Source: JAFDBW01 sp963723355 (GTDB taxonomy: Bacteria > Desulfobacterota > Desulfuromonadia > Desulfuromonadales > BM103). From it: 64,000 nucleotides of DNA. Shown piece after piece: positions 26,584 to 35,165 of the stretch. Location of the stretch: positions 62,001 through 126,000 of the forward strand of contig CAVRQQ010000010.1 of assembly GCA_963723355.1 (NCBI GenBank). Direction: 5' to 3'. The position numbers and the translations under genes are program-made. Position 1 is the first letter of the stretch; the number at the start of each line of letters is the position of its first letter. Below the pieces are notes generated by a model. It saw only the letters and a program-made list of their open reading frames with translations, was not told the DNA's origin and ran no database searches.

Positions 26584-28026
26584 ATGAGTATCAAGCTTCA
26601 GCAGATCGATGCCTGCCGCTGGCGCATTCCTCGTGAAGGGGCCATGCGTACCGACGGCCTGATCTTTGCCTCCGAGAAGATGATGCAGGATTTGCGTCGG
26701 GAACAGGCTCTTGAGCAGGTCTGCAACGTGGCGACTCTGCCGGGCATCGTCGGGCCATCTATGGCGATGCCCGATATTCACTGGGGCTATGGCTTCCCGA
26801 TCGGCGGAGTGGCGGCTTTCGATGCTGATGACGGGGTTGTCTCCCCGGGCGGGGTCGGCTACGACATCAATTGCGGGGTGCGGCTACTACGCAGCAATCT
26901 GGACGCTGCAGCGATCAGGCCACATCTTCATAAACTTGCCGATGAACTGTTTCGTAACGTGCCATCCGGGGTTGGTTCCCATCGTCGGGACTTCAAGTTG
27001 TCTCTCAGTGAAGAGGAAAAAGTCATCGTCAAAGGTGCTGCCTGGGCAGTCAAGCAAGGCTTTGGTGAAGCCGGCGACCTTGACCGCATTGAGGGGCAAG
27101 GTGTTATTGCCGGTGCGGATCCGGAGATGGTTTCAGCGCGTGCCATGGAACGCGGCCGCGCCCAATTGGGAACGCTTGGCAGTGGCAACCACTTTCTCGA
27201 GATCCAGCAGGTCGAAGAGGTCTATGACGAGAGCGCGGCCGACGTGCTCGGCCTCTATCCCGGGCAGGTCACGGTCAGCATTCACACCGGCAGTCGGGGA
27301 TTCGGTTACCAGGTCTGTGACGATTATCTCAAGATCATGCTCAAGGCGGCCCGCAAGTACGGCATCACCCTGCCCGACCGCCAGCTCTGCTGCGCACCCT
27401 TGCAGAGCGATGAGGCCCGCAGCTACCTGGCGGCCATGGCCTGTGCCGCCAACTTTGCTTTCGCCAACCGCCAAATGATTACTGCCTGGGTCCGGGAGAC
27501 CTTCGAGCAGGTTCTGAACAAGGGCCCTTCCGAGTTGCGGCTCGGCGTGATCTACGACGTGTGCCACAACATTGCCAAGTGGGAGAAGCACCAGGTCAAG
27601 GGTAAGGAACGCCGCCTCTGTGTACACCGAAAAGGCGCGACCCGTGCGTTTCCTCCGGGGCATGCCGAGATTCCGGAGGCGTATCGTCAGATCGGCCAGC
27701 CGGTCCTGATCCCGGGAGACATGGGGCGTTATTCTTACGTTTTAACCGGCACTGCCGGTGCCTATGAGGAAACCTTCGGCTCCACCTGCCATGGTGCCGG
27801 GCGGGTGATGTCCCGGCAGGCCGCGAAAAAGGCCGCACGCGGCCATGACCTGATCGGCGAGCTGGCGGCCCAGGGGGTCCTGGTGCGGGCTGCCGGTCGG
27901 GCTACGGTGGCCGAGGAAATGCCGAATGCTTACAAGGATGTTGCCGATGTTGTGGACGTAGTACATCGCGCAGGAATTGGTCATATGGTCGCCAGGTTGA
28001 AGCCGATGGCGGTTATAAAAGGCTGA
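26584..28026 (+). CDS. rtcB: RNA-splicing ligase RtcB
   Basis: 480 residues. RtcB joins RNA ends carrying 2',3'-cyclic phosphate or 3'-phosphate to 5'-OH, using GTP and Mn. The metal-binding Asp and Cys are in GGVGYDINCGVRLL (Cys97). GSGNHFLEIQ and SIHTGSRGFGYQV carry further metal His residues. GDMGRYSYVLTG and GSTCHGAGRVMSR contain the nucleotide and guanylylated-His regions. AAGGCTT precedes the ATG. No RtcA or RtcR is nearby; an archease-rtcB pair without them is common. Confidence 0.95.
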   Translation: MSIKLQQIDACRWRIPREGAMRTDGLIFASEKMMQDLRREQALEQVCNVATLPGIVGPSMAMPDIHWGYGFPIGGVAAFDADDGVVSPGGVGYDINCGVRLLRSNLDAAAIRPHLHKLADELFRNVPSGVGSHRRDFKLSLSEEEKVIVKGAAWAVKQGFGEAGDLDRIEGQGVIAGADPEMVSARAMERGRAQLGTLGSGNHFLEIQQVEEVYDESAADVLGLYPGQVTVSIHTGSRGFGYQVCDDYLKIMLKAARKYGITLPDRQLCCAPLQSDEARSYLAAMACAANFAFANRQMITAWVRETFEQVLNKGPSELRLGVIYDVCHNIAKWEKHQVKGKERRLCVHRKGATRAFPPGHAEIPEAYRQIGQPVLIPGDMGRYSYVLTGTAGAYEETFGSTCHGAGRVMSRQAAKKAARGHDLIGELAAQGVLVRAAGRATVAEEMPNAYKDVADVVDVVHRAGIGHMVARLKPMAVIKG

Positions 28027-28068
28027 AAGACAGGCACACGGAACGCGCAAAATCCAAAAGGAAAAATT

Positions 28069-28965
28069 ATGAAAGTATTTGTGACAGGCGGGACGGGGTT
28101 TGTTGGCAGGGAGATATTGGGGCAACTGCTGTCGGCCGGGCATGAGGTCCGGGCGCTGGTGCGGGATGGTTCGCAGGATAAGCTTGCCGGTCATCGGAAC
28201 CTCGAGACTCACATCGGTGATGTCACCGATGCGGCCAGCCTGGTTGGTGCCCTGGATGGCTGCGATGCGGTGATTCACCTGGTCGGGATTATTCGCGAGT
28301 TCCCCGGGCGCGGCATTACCTTCAAAAAAATGCACGTCACCGCGACGGAAAATATTCTCGAAGCCTGTGACGAGCAAGGGGTGCAACGCTTTCTGCACAT
28401 GAGTTCAAACGGTACCCGTGAGCGAGGCACTACGGCCTATCACCGAACCAAGTGGCAGGCGGAGGAACTGGTTCGTGCCAGTGGGCTGGATTGGACAATC
28501 TTCCGCCCGTCACTAATCTTCGGCCGTGGCAGTGAATTCGTCAAGATGCTGACTGAACTGATTCGCCGGGTTCCGGTCGTGCCCGTGATCGGTGACGGTC
28601 AGTACCGCATGCAGCCGGTGTCTGTTGCACAGGTCGCCGTGAGTTTCGTCAAAGCCCTGGCGATGCCGGAATCGATCGGCAAGACTTATCACCAGGGCGG
28701 AAGTGAAAGTTACACTTACGACGCTATCCTTGATTTGACAGGCAAGGCAATGGGCCGGAAGCAGGTCACAAAAGTGCACCAGCCGCTTTTCATGATCAAG
28801 CCGATGATCAAGATGTTGCAGGGTTTTGAACAATTTCCGATTACCGAAGACCAGCTGAAGATGCTGGTCGAGGGGAATGTCTGTGATCCGGATGAATGGG
28901 CGCAGGCTTTTGGGTTGGTGCCGATCAGTTATGCCGAGGGCATCGGCGAGTGTGTACAGGGTTGA
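28069..28965 (+). CDS. NAD(P)-binding NDUFA9-like (atypical SDR) protein
   Basis: 298 residues, AAGGA before the ATG. The dinucleotide-binding turn is VTGGTGFVGREI, followed by an Asp after the second strand (HIGDVTDAAS). The sequence MSSNGTRERGTTAYHRTKWQAEELV contains the YxxxK pair with Tyr moved as in atypical SDRs, and WTIFRPSLIFGRG is typical of the NDUFA9-like group. Substrate unknown. It follows rtcB by 42 bases but has no evident functional link to RNA ligation. Confidence 0.85.
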   Translation: MKVFVTGGTGFVGREILGQLLSAGHEVRALVRDGSQDKLAGHRNLETHIGDVTDAASLVGALDGCDAVIHLVGIIREFPGRGITFKKMHVTATENILEACDEQGVQRFLHMSSNGTRERGTTAYHRTKWQAEELVRASGLDWTIFRPSLIFGRGSEFVKMLTELIRRVPVVPVIGDGQYRMQPVSVAQVAVSFVKALAMPESIGKTYHQGGSESYTYDAILDLTGKAMGRKQVTKVHQPLFMIKPMIKMLQGFEQFPITEDQLKMLVEGNVCDPDEWAQAFGLVPISYAEGIGECVQG

Positions 28966-28968
28966 ATT

Positions 28969-28999
28969 ACGGGGTCCCACTCATGGTGGCCCCGTTTTG
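28969..28999 (+). terminator. Terminator after the NDUFA9-like gene
   Basis: ACGGGG...CCCCGT with an inner CCAC/GGTGG pairing and loop TCAT, followed by TTTTG. It begins three bases after the stop codon. Confidence 0.75.
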
Positions 29000-29032
29000 T
29001 TTCAGGCGATAGAATTTTAAAACCAATACAAA

Positions 29033-29436
29033 CCCGGGGTCGCGCCCCCCGACGCGCCTTACTCTTTTGCCGGCCCAAAAGAGTAAGCAGAAAAGGGCCT
29101 GCGCTGCGCTGGGCATGTCTGGCTCGTAAGGACAGCAACCTCAATCCAGTTTGTTCTTGTCGACTCGGAGTCTGTGCTTCCCCCGCAGGATCCGAGGCTC
29201 TTGTGAGCCTCTCCTGTGGTGGAGGATTGAATTGGTTGGCATGCTTTTTTAGCTTTTCTCTTTCAGGTCACACGGAAAGGCCAGGCCCCTTTGACACAGG
29301 GCCGGATCCCCATCTCAGCAGATTATTGAAGTCGCTGGAACCCGGCAAAGGAGATGCCCTCCGCAAGGAGAAAGGCATTTTTGCATACTTTTGTTGCCGG
29401 ACAAAAGTATGGCGTCGGGCGGGACACGACCCGCCG
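29033..29436. repeat. Dispersed repeat element, copy 2
   Basis: Same organisation as 20864-21271 but in opposite orientation. The left arm has the 12-base stem CTTACTCTTTTG / CAAAAGAGTAAG (29058-29087). The middle has GCGCTGCGCTGGGCAT, CAGCAACCTCAATCCAG and a GGATCC next to the hairpin GAGGCTC-TTGT-GAGCCTC. The right arm starts GCCCTCCGCAAGGAG and carries the stem ATACTTTTGT / ACAAAAGTAT (29385-29410), ending in CGACCCGCCGG. The two arms are imperfect inverted copies of each other. No coding capacity with a ribosome-binding site is seen. Confidence 0.8.
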
Positions 29437-29490
29437 GTTCAGGTTTTGTTCTTAATGGCTCTAAAAAGCAAATTTGAAAAGATGCTCAAC

Positions 29491-29575
29491 GCCCTCCGCA
29501 AGGAGAAGGCACTTTTGCATACTTTTGTTGCCGGACAAAAGTATGGCGTCGGGCGGGACGCAACCCGCCGGTTTT
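29491..29575. repeat. Extra tandem copy of the repeat's right arm
   Basis: GCCCTCCGCAAGGAG through CAACCCGCCGG repeats the right arm at 29356-29436 almost base for base, displaced by 135 bases in the same orientation. It includes the stem ATACTTTTGT / ACAAAAGTAT at 29519-29544. This is a partial unit added next to the full one. Confidence 0.8.
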
Positions 29576-29615
29576 GTTTCTAGCAGATTCTAAAAAACAA
29601 GGTTGGAAACCATTC

Positions 29616-30252
29616 TCAAGTTTCCGCGGCAACCCGCAACCCCAACGCAATCATCACCGTCCCCGTAACCCCATCAAAAACCTGGCTGACCCGGGGGCGT
29701 TGCAGCCACTTTTTGGCTTGTTTGACCATCAGTGCCAACAGGCACTGCCAGATCATGGCGATGATGAAATGCAGCCCGGCGAGAAACAGCGACTGGGCCA
29801 GGGCAGAGTGGGCCGGGTTGATGAACTGCGGCAGAAAAGCCATGTAAAAGACCGCCGTTTTGGGATTGAGGACATTCGATAGAAGCCCCTCCCGAAGTGA
29901 TCGCCCAAATATGAAATCATTTCCCCGGGAGGTCTCGCCGTTTGCAATGGCAAAGGTTTCCTTTTTGATGACCTTGCGCCAGCTGCAGTATCCCAGCCAG
30001 ACCAGGTACCCTGCCCCGGCCAGTTTCAGGGCGCTGTAGGCCCATGCCGCCTGCAGCAGGATAACCGAGATGCCCACGGCTGAGATCGTCGCATGGATGA
30101 AGAGTCCCGAGCAGATGCCGAGGCTGCTCACAGCACCATCGCGCCAGCCGCCGCGGGCGGTGTTGCGGATGACCAGCATAGTGTCGACGCCGGGGGTCAA
30201 GGTCAGCAGGGTGATGGCGATCAGGTAAGTGGTGAGTGAAGTAATCGTCCAT
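29616..30252 (-). CDS. LysE/RhtB-family amino acid exporter, frame broken at the start
   Basis: Span of 637 bases (3n+1). The main frame gives TYLIAITLLTLTPGVDTMLVIRN, GICSGLFIHATISAVG, WLGYCSWRKVIKKE, and LLSNVLNPKTAVFYMAFLPQF, the family's hallmark segments, with five to six membrane helices. It has no usable start in frame. The nearest ATG, at 30252, is one base out of frame; dropping one base near 30245 gives a normal short lead into TSLTTYLI. These proteins export amino acids such as threonine, homoserine or lysine; which one is unknown. Confidence 0.82.
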
Positions 30253-30295
30253 CGTGAGCCGGGTTCCAGTGTAAAGGTAAAAGACCTGCTTGGGT

Positions 30296-30616
30296 CTAGA
30301 GGTTCTCGTCCTGAGGGAACGAAGAACTGAAACTGTAGGACTTGACGACATCCTTGTCATCGAACCGGATCACCAGGTCGCGGCTCATTTTTACGCTGTA
30401 TTCACCGTAGGTATAGGTGCGGAATCCGTCCTCGATGCCGGTACGCCACGGGTCGCCGAATATCTTCTGAATCTCGGCCTTGGTGGTTGTGCCGATCTCG
30501 ATCTGGCGAACCTGCTGTACCGGGAAGGGTCGGCCGACCGAGGGCATGCAACCGGTAAATGGCAGACTGAGAGTCGCCAGCAGCATCAACGCTATTATAT
30601 TTCTGGGAATTCGCAT
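30296..30616 (-). CDS. Small lipoprotein with SmpA/BamE-like domain
   Basis: 106 residues from the ATG at 30616, behind AAGGAG. The lead LMLLATLSLPFTGC ends in a lipobox, so it is a lipoprotein. The mature part has the BamE-like pattern IEIGTTTKAEIQKIFGDPWRTG followed by YTYGEYSV and LVIRFDDKDVV. BamE itself aids outer-membrane protein assembly, but this family is broad, so the role stays open. It lies between a serine dehydratase and a LysE exporter on the same strand. Confidence 0.75.
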   Translation of the reverse strand: MRIPRNIIALMLLATLSLPFTGCMPSVGRPFPVQQVRQIEIGTTTKAEIQKIFGDPWRTGIEDGFRTYTYGEYSVKMSRDLVIRFDDKDVVKSYSFSSSFPQDENL

Positions 30617-30659
30617 GACATTTATCTCCTTGTAGGTAAAGCTCGTGGACGTATTGATA

Positions 30660-31868
30660 TCAGCCCTGACCCCGCTCCCGGTATGCCTGGGCAATACCGC
30701 CGCCAGCGGTTTCCCGGTAAAGTGAGGGCAGGGCCTGACCAGTTTCCTTCATGACTCTGGTAATTTCGTCAAAAGTGATCTTGTGCTCTCCACCGGAGAG
30801 CAGGGCAAAATGACAGCAACTTAAAGCTCTGGTCGCAGCGTGGGCGTTGCGCTCGATACAGGGGATCTGCACCAGACCATTGACCGGGTCACATGTCAGT
30901 CCGAGATGATGCTCAAGGCCCATCTCGGCCGCGTACTCAATCTGCCGGATTGTGCCGCCGTGTAGCTGGGTGGCTGCTGCCGCAGCCATCGCGCAGGCTG
31001 TGCCAATTTCACCCTGGCATCCCACTTCGGCGCCTGAAATTGAAGCATTGTGCTTGACCAGATTGCCGATCAGACCGGCAGTTGCCAGGGCGCGCAGAAT
31101 ATCTTCGGTGCTGCATTCAAGGCTTTCCAGAAGATAACGCAGAACCGCCGGTAAAACCCCGCTGGCACCACAGGTTGGCGCGGTAACAATCACCCCTCCT
31201 GCGGCATTTTCTTCGGAGACGGCCAGGGCGTAAGCCCAGAGCAGACCGTTGCGCTTAAAGTCGGGGCCATAGAGAGAGGCTTTACGTTTAAACGCCTGGG
31301 CTTTACGCTCTAAGCCCAATCCTCCCGGCAATACACCAACATTATCCAGGCCGCGTTCGATGGAAGCCGTCATGGTTTCCCAGACGTCTTCGAGGAAGCG
31401 ATAGATTTCCTCACCCTCACAACGGGCAACGTATTCCCAGCACGATTCGCCAGTTTTAGCTGATTGTGCCAGGATTGCCTCCATCTGGTTCAGATCGTAG
31501 GTCTCGGTACGATCAGGTGATTCGCCAGCTTCCTGGAGGGCGCCGCCGCCGATGCTGTAGACTTGCCATTTGTCTATTATGCTATGGTCATCTGCCAATG
31601 CCTCGAAATACATACCGTTGGGATGCAGGGGCAGTTCTTGACCGGCTTTCCAGATGATTTCGCAAGGCGCAGGGAGAAAGGCTTCCAGCAGTACCTTATC
31701 AGTCAGATGTCCGCGCCCGGTTGCAGCCAGGCTGCCAAAAAGAGTCACTCTGAAACGCGCTGCACCGGGGTGGCGTTGCAGGAACTGCTCTGCGGCCTTG
31801 CGCGGGGCCATGGTGTGGCTGCTCGAAGGGCCGTGGCCTATGCGGTAAAGCTCTCTAAGGGATTTCAT
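30660..31868 (-). CDS. sdaA: L-serine ammonia-lyase, Fe-S type
   Basis: 402 residues, single chain with beta and alpha parts. It deaminates L-serine to pyruvate with a [4Fe-4S] cluster. RIGHGPSSSHTMAPRKAAEQF is the N-terminal signature. Cluster cysteines are in VTAPTCGASGVLPA, GAEVGCQGEIGTACAMAAAA and HHLGLTCDPVNGLVQIPCIERNA. The start overlaps the upstream RluA-like gene by four bases. A neighbouring LysE exporter hints at handling of surplus amino acids, by context only. Confidence 0.93.
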   Translation of the reverse strand: MKSLRELYRIGHGPSSSHTMAPRKAAEQFLQRHPGAARFRVTLFGSLAATGRGHLTDKVLLEAFLPAPCEIIWKAGQELPLHPNGMYFEALADDHSIIDKWQVYSIGGGALQEAGESPDRTETYDLNQMEAILAQSAKTGESCWEYVARCEGEEIYRFLEDVWETMTASIERGLDNVGVLPGGLGLERKAQAFKRKASLYGPDFKRNGLLWAYALAVSEENAAGGVIVTAPTCGASGVLPAVLRYLLESLECSTEDILRALATAGLIGNLVKHNASISGAEVGCQGEIGTACAMAAAAATQLHGGTIRQIEYAAEMGLEHHLGLTCDPVNGLVQIPCIERNAHAATRALSCCHFALLSGGEHKITFDEITRVMKETGQALPSLYRETAGGGIAQAYRERGQG

Positions 31869-32521
31869 CTTGATTCACCCCGATTGCCTGGCCAGTCTTC
31901 ACCCGGCTCGGCAACAAATTTCATCTCCTCACCCTGGGTCGGGTGACGAATGATCATCTCCCTGGCATGCAGGGCGATAGCGTCTGCAGCAAAGGGTCGT
32001 TGCGAGCCGTAGCGCCTGTCGCCGAGGATCGGGAATCCCCGATGAGAGAACTGGACTCGAATCTGATGATGCCGCCCTGTCTCAAGGTTAATCTCAACGA
32101 GGCTGACGCCATTGGCATAGTAAAGTCTATTATAGCTTAAACGCGCCTCTTTACCGCCCGGGGCGTCCACAATCTGCGAGGTATATTCATTTCGTTCGAG
32201 GTGGTCGATAAAACGCCCGGACAAAGGCACCTCGCCAGCAACCAGGGCCCAGTAGACTTTACGGGGTCGGAGGTTGCGAATCTCTTCAGACAGGCGTGAT
32301 GCCGCCTTGGATGTGCGAGCCAGCACCACCACACCTGAGGCCGTTCGATCCAGTCGGTGTACCAGCCCGAGAAACACGTTGCCCGGCTTGTCGTATTTCT
32401 CTTTGAGCCAGGTTTTGGCCTCTTCGAGCAGCGTGACGCGACCGGTCTGATCACCCTGCACCAGTTGCCCTGCAGGCTTGTTCACGACCAGCAGATGATT
32501 GTCTTCGTAAAGGATCTGCAT
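31865..32521 (-). CDS. RluA-family pseudouridine synthase without S4 domain
   Basis: 218 residues. The catalytic motif is VHRLDRTASGVVVLARTSKAA, with the Asp of HRLD as the nucleophile; the fold entry is LVVNKPAGQLVQ. There is no N-terminal S4 RNA-binding domain, so it resembles RluA or TruC-type enzymes more than RluC/RluD. The modified RNA site cannot be assigned. It is the first gene of a minus-strand unit running through serine dehydratase. Confidence 0.9.
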   Translation of the reverse strand: MQILYEDNHLLVVNKPAGQLVQGDQTGRVTLLEEAKTWLKEKYDKPGNVFLGLVHRLDRTASGVVVLARTSKAASRLSEEIRNLRPRKVYWALVAGEVPLSGRFIDHLERNEYTSQIVDAPGGKEARLSYNRLYYANGVSLVEINLETGRHHQIRVQFSHRGFPILGDRRYGSQRPFAADAIALHAREMIIRHPTQGEEMKFVAEPGEDWPGNRGESR

Positions 32522-32575
32522 AACGGCCTCAAACTACACCGACTTGTGCCGGAAAGACAAGCGCATCGAATATAG

Positions 32576-32604
32576 TTGACAAAAAAAGTCAGATTTAATA
32601 GAAA
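32576..32604 (+). promoter_or_regulatory. Candidate promoter for rpsD
   Basis: TTGACA at 32576-32581, 17 bases, then TAGAAA at 32599-32604, about 40 bases before the rpsD start. The -35 is perfect and the -10 is fair. It suggests that this rpsD is transcribed alone. Confidence 0.5.
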
Positions 32605-32644
32605 TGAAAACCGTTTTCAAAAACTCTCAGGAGAAATCGATATT

Positions 32645-33265
32645 ATGGCCAAGTTTACAGGTGCTAAAGGCAAGCTCGTTCGCCGCTTTGGCGTCAACAT
32701 ATACGGCAACCCAAAATATGACCGGCTGCTTGAACGTCGCAGTCACGGTCCCGGTCAGCACGGCCCGAACCAGGCCCGGCGCAAGGTCTCTGACTACGGC
32801 CAGCAGCTGGTTGAAAAGCAGAAGCTGCGACATACCTACGGTCTTCTGGAGAAGCAGTTCCGCAGGACCTTCCGCAAAGCCCAACAGATGCGTGGTGTGA
32901 CCGGAGACAACCTGTTGAGCTTGCTCGAAACCCGTCTCGACAGCATCGCTTTTCGTGCCGGGTTTGGTTGCACCCTGATGCAGGCGCGTCAGCTGGTCAA
33001 TCATGGCCATATCAAGGTCAATGGCCGCCGGGTGGATATCGCATCGTTCCGGGTCAGGGTCGGTGACGTGCTCACTATCCGTGACAGTTCGGCTTCCAGA
33101 GAACTGGCGTCTCGCTACCTGATGGAAAACCCGCGTTTTGATGGCGCCGAATGGCTCACCATCGATCGGAAGGAGTTGAGCGTAACGATCAATCGTCTGC
33201 CACAGCGCGATGAAATCCAGGTTGCGGCCAACGAGCAGATGATTGTCGAGCTCTACTCGAAGTAG
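32645..33265 (+). CDS. rpsD: 30S ribosomal protein S4, stand-alone copy
   Basis: 206 residues from the ATG at 32645, behind AGGAG. It starts MAKFTGAKGKLVRRFGVN, then HGPGQHGPNQARRKVSDYG, and carries the S4 RNA-binding domain (LLETRLDSIAFRAGF, ARQLVNHGHIKVNG). The N-terminal zinc cysteines of the C+ form are absent (NPKYDRLLERRSHGPGQHG). S4 is usually encoded with rpsM, rpsK and rpoA; here it stands alone between unrelated genes. It may therefore be a second, zinc-independent paralogue. Confidence 0.92.
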   Translation: MAKFTGAKGKLVRRFGVNIYGNPKYDRLLERRSHGPGQHGPNQARRKVSDYGQQLVEKQKLRHTYGLLEKQFRRTFRKAQQMRGVTGDNLLSLLETRLDSIAFRAGFGCTLMQARQLVNHGHIKVNGRRVDIASFRVRVGDVLTIRDSSASRELASRYLMENPRFDGAEWLTIDRKELSVTINRLPQRDEIQVAANEQMIVELYSK

Positions 33266-33289
33266 GTTTGCCCCTCAGATTTATTGTGA

Positions 33290-33532
33290 TCAGGACATAA
33301 TCCGCAACGCCAGGTAGGGGACGATAAAAAAGGTGAAGATGCAGATCTTGTAAAAAGCCATTCCGGCATAATGGATGGCATCGAATTGCCTGCGCTCGAT
33401 TGTGATAAATCTGCTGTGCATCTTGTAGACCCAGTCGTCGGCAAAGGTGATAAAAAGAAACCACCAGAGCAGAATCCCCATATTCAATACCGCGCTCCAC
33501 GCCAGCGTGCCCCGTAAAAGTTCCAAGGTCAT
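33290..33532 (-). CDS. DUF6868-like small membrane protein
   Basis: 80 residues, GGAGG at good spacing. Two membrane helices (LAWSAVLNMGILLWWFLFITF and the C-terminal YKICIFTFFIVPYLALRIM) flank the conserved loop DDWVYKMHSRFITIERRQFDAIHYAGMA. From memory this pattern matches DUF6868, a family without known function. It converges with rpsD and diverges from the TraB-like gene. Confidence 0.75.
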   Translation of the reverse strand: MTLELLRGTLAWSAVLNMGILLWWFLFITFADDWVYKMHSRFITIERRQFDAIHYAGMAFYKICIFTFFIVPYLALRIMS

Positions 33533-33653
33533 GTGATCCTCCAGTCGATAATGGGTGTGATCTTCTCAATATACCCTGCAAACAAGCTTTTTGTTCATTT
33601 GCCATGTAAAAAAGTCTAAACTGAACGTCACGTCTTTACGGCAAGGAGTTTCA

Positions 33654-34904
33654 ATGCGGCGTTTTGCCAATTTTTACATTATCATCTTCCTGTTCGATGC
33701 CGGACTCTCCCTGGTCGATGAAGTGCTTGCCGTTTACGGTTCGTCTGAGCCGCTTTTTACCAACGGGCGCCTGTTGGTCGCGTTCGCGGTCATCGCCTTG
33801 AGCATGGTGGTTTACGCTTGCCTGGGCATCGACCGGCGGCTGCCCAAGCGGGTCTTCCTGCCGATGACTCTTTATATTACCTGGTGCAGCGTAGCGATGT
33901 GGCCGCTCTCCGGTGTGATCGACCGCGCGTCGCTACCCTTGATCGCTTCGGTCGGCCAGGTTGCAACCGGCCTGCTTGCCATAGCGCTGTTGCGCGGCCG
34001 GGTCCTGCTGCCACCGGAAATATTTCAGCAAAGCGCCTTCAGCCTGCGCAACACACTGAGCTTCATAGCCATTAATCTGTTCCTGACACCCTTTTTCTTG
34101 ATCTACGGTGGTCTCGCTCTGACCAGCTACTATCTCGAGGAGCAGACGGCCGGCTTCCTGCGCATCAGCCCGGTCGGCATCTATATGGCCGAGCGCAGCT
34201 ACCATCGTGATGCCAAAGAGATCCGCCTGGCGGGAATGATCCATATCGGCAAGGAGGAATACTACGAAGACCTTGCCGATTCACTTTCGACCAAGGCAAC
34301 GATTATCCTTACTGAAGGGGTCACAGATCGTCAGCACCTGCTGGAAAACAATTTCAACTACAGCAAGCTGGCCGGTGTGATCGGGCTGAGTTCCCAGGAC
34401 AAGATGCAGATCGACGGCAACCTGGTCGATCTGGACGACCCGCGCCAGATGACAGGAGGTGGAGAGGAGAAACCGGATATCGCCTGGGCTGATATCGACC
34501 TGAGCCGTTTCGATCCGCAGACGGTTGAATTCCTCAACGCGATCAGCCGGACGCTGTTCAGCGGCAAACCGCTGATGGAAGCTCTCGCCGAATATAGTGT
34601 CTGGGCGAATGAAAACATGACTCCGGAACGGGTCGCCGGTGTCATGGCTGACATTATCGACAAACGTAACGAGGCGGTGATTGCCAGCATGTCAAAGTCC
34701 TTGCAACGTTACGATACGATTATCATCCCCTGGGGGGCGATGCATATGCCGGCAATCGAGGCCGCGGTCGTTAACCAGGGGTTTGAGCAGGGAGAAAAAA
34801 AGGAACGAATGAGCCTCGATTTCAGAACTCTCCCTTACCGGGAGTTGTGGCAGAAATGGTCTGCTCATGCAGCTACAGTCAGGGCTCCTGCAACATCAAT
34901 CTGA
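33654..34904 (+). CDS. Five-helix membrane protein with C-terminal TraB/TIKI-like domain
   Basis: 416 residues from the ATG at 33654, behind AAGGAG. Five predicted helices fill residues 1-170 (for example NFYIIIFLFDAGLSLVDEV and LSFIAINLFLTPFFLIYGGL). The remainder looks like the TraB/PrgY-GumN (TIKI) fold: RLAGMIHIGKEEYYEDLADSL with a His after the first strand, then TIILTEGVTD with the family Glu, and near the end IIIPWGAMHMPAIEAAVV, the second His-containing motif. Such proteins are putative metalloproteases or inhibitors of signalling peptides. The N-terminal membrane block is not something I know from the family. Confidence 0.65.
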   Translation: MRRFANFYIIIFLFDAGLSLVDEVLAVYGSSEPLFTNGRLLVAFAVIALSMVVYACLGIDRRLPKRVFLPMTLYITWCSVAMWPLSGVIDRASLPLIASVGQVATGLLAIALLRGRVLLPPEIFQQSAFSLRNTLSFIAINLFLTPFFLIYGGLALTSYYLEEQTAGFLRISPVGIYMAERSYHRDAKEIRLAGMIHIGKEEYYEDLADSLSTKATIILTEGVTDRQHLLENNFNYSKLAGVIGLSSQDKMQIDGNLVDLDDPRQMTGGGEEKPDIAWADIDLSRFDPQTVEFLNAISRTLFSGKPLMEALAEYSVWANENMTPERVAGVMADIIDKRNEAVIASMSKSLQRYDTIIIPWGAMHMPAIEAAVVNQGFEQGEKKERMSLDFRTLPYRELWQKWSAHAATVRAPATSI

Positions 34905-35018
34905 CGTCGATGGAACATCTCCTTACCAGGGTCTTAGTCCAAGCATCTTCAATATACCAGTGAAAACAAATGGTTTGAATGCCTGTCGCAAGTTTGTTCG
35001 TTCCGGAAAAATTTTCGC

Positions 35019-35071
35019 TTTGCAGCTCTACATATTGTAGAGTATAGTTATCAGCCTACAATATGTGGTAG
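35019..35071 (+). promoter_or_regulatory. nrdJ promoter with two candidate NrdR boxes
   Basis: -35 TTTGCA (35019-35024), 18 bases, -10 TATAGT (35043-35048). CTCTACATATTGTAGAG fills the spacer exactly (35026-35042). A second, inverted-type copy CTACAATATGTGGTAG covers 35056-35071, about one to two turns past the -10. The shared core CAATATG/CATATTG fits NrdR boxes, the usual repressor sites of ribonucleotide reductase genes. Their cores are 28 bases apart. No B12 riboswitch is recognisable in 34905-35165. Confidence 0.65.
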
Positions 35072-35165
35072 TTTTCTGTTATGCGGGGTCTTCGGGCTTT
35101 GGGGCGTATTTTTGTGCTCCGTCCGAACAGGGCCCTTTTAGAGGATGACAAAGGGATACGGACTG

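Noticed and set aside
29203..29583. Possible coding frame through the repeat copy 2
   Set aside because: The text repeats with the repeat arms and has no start signal; the region is a structured repeat.
34905..35165. Cobalamin riboswitch before the B12-dependent reductase
   Set aside because: The B12-box pattern is not present; the gap is explained by the promoter and NrdR-like boxes.
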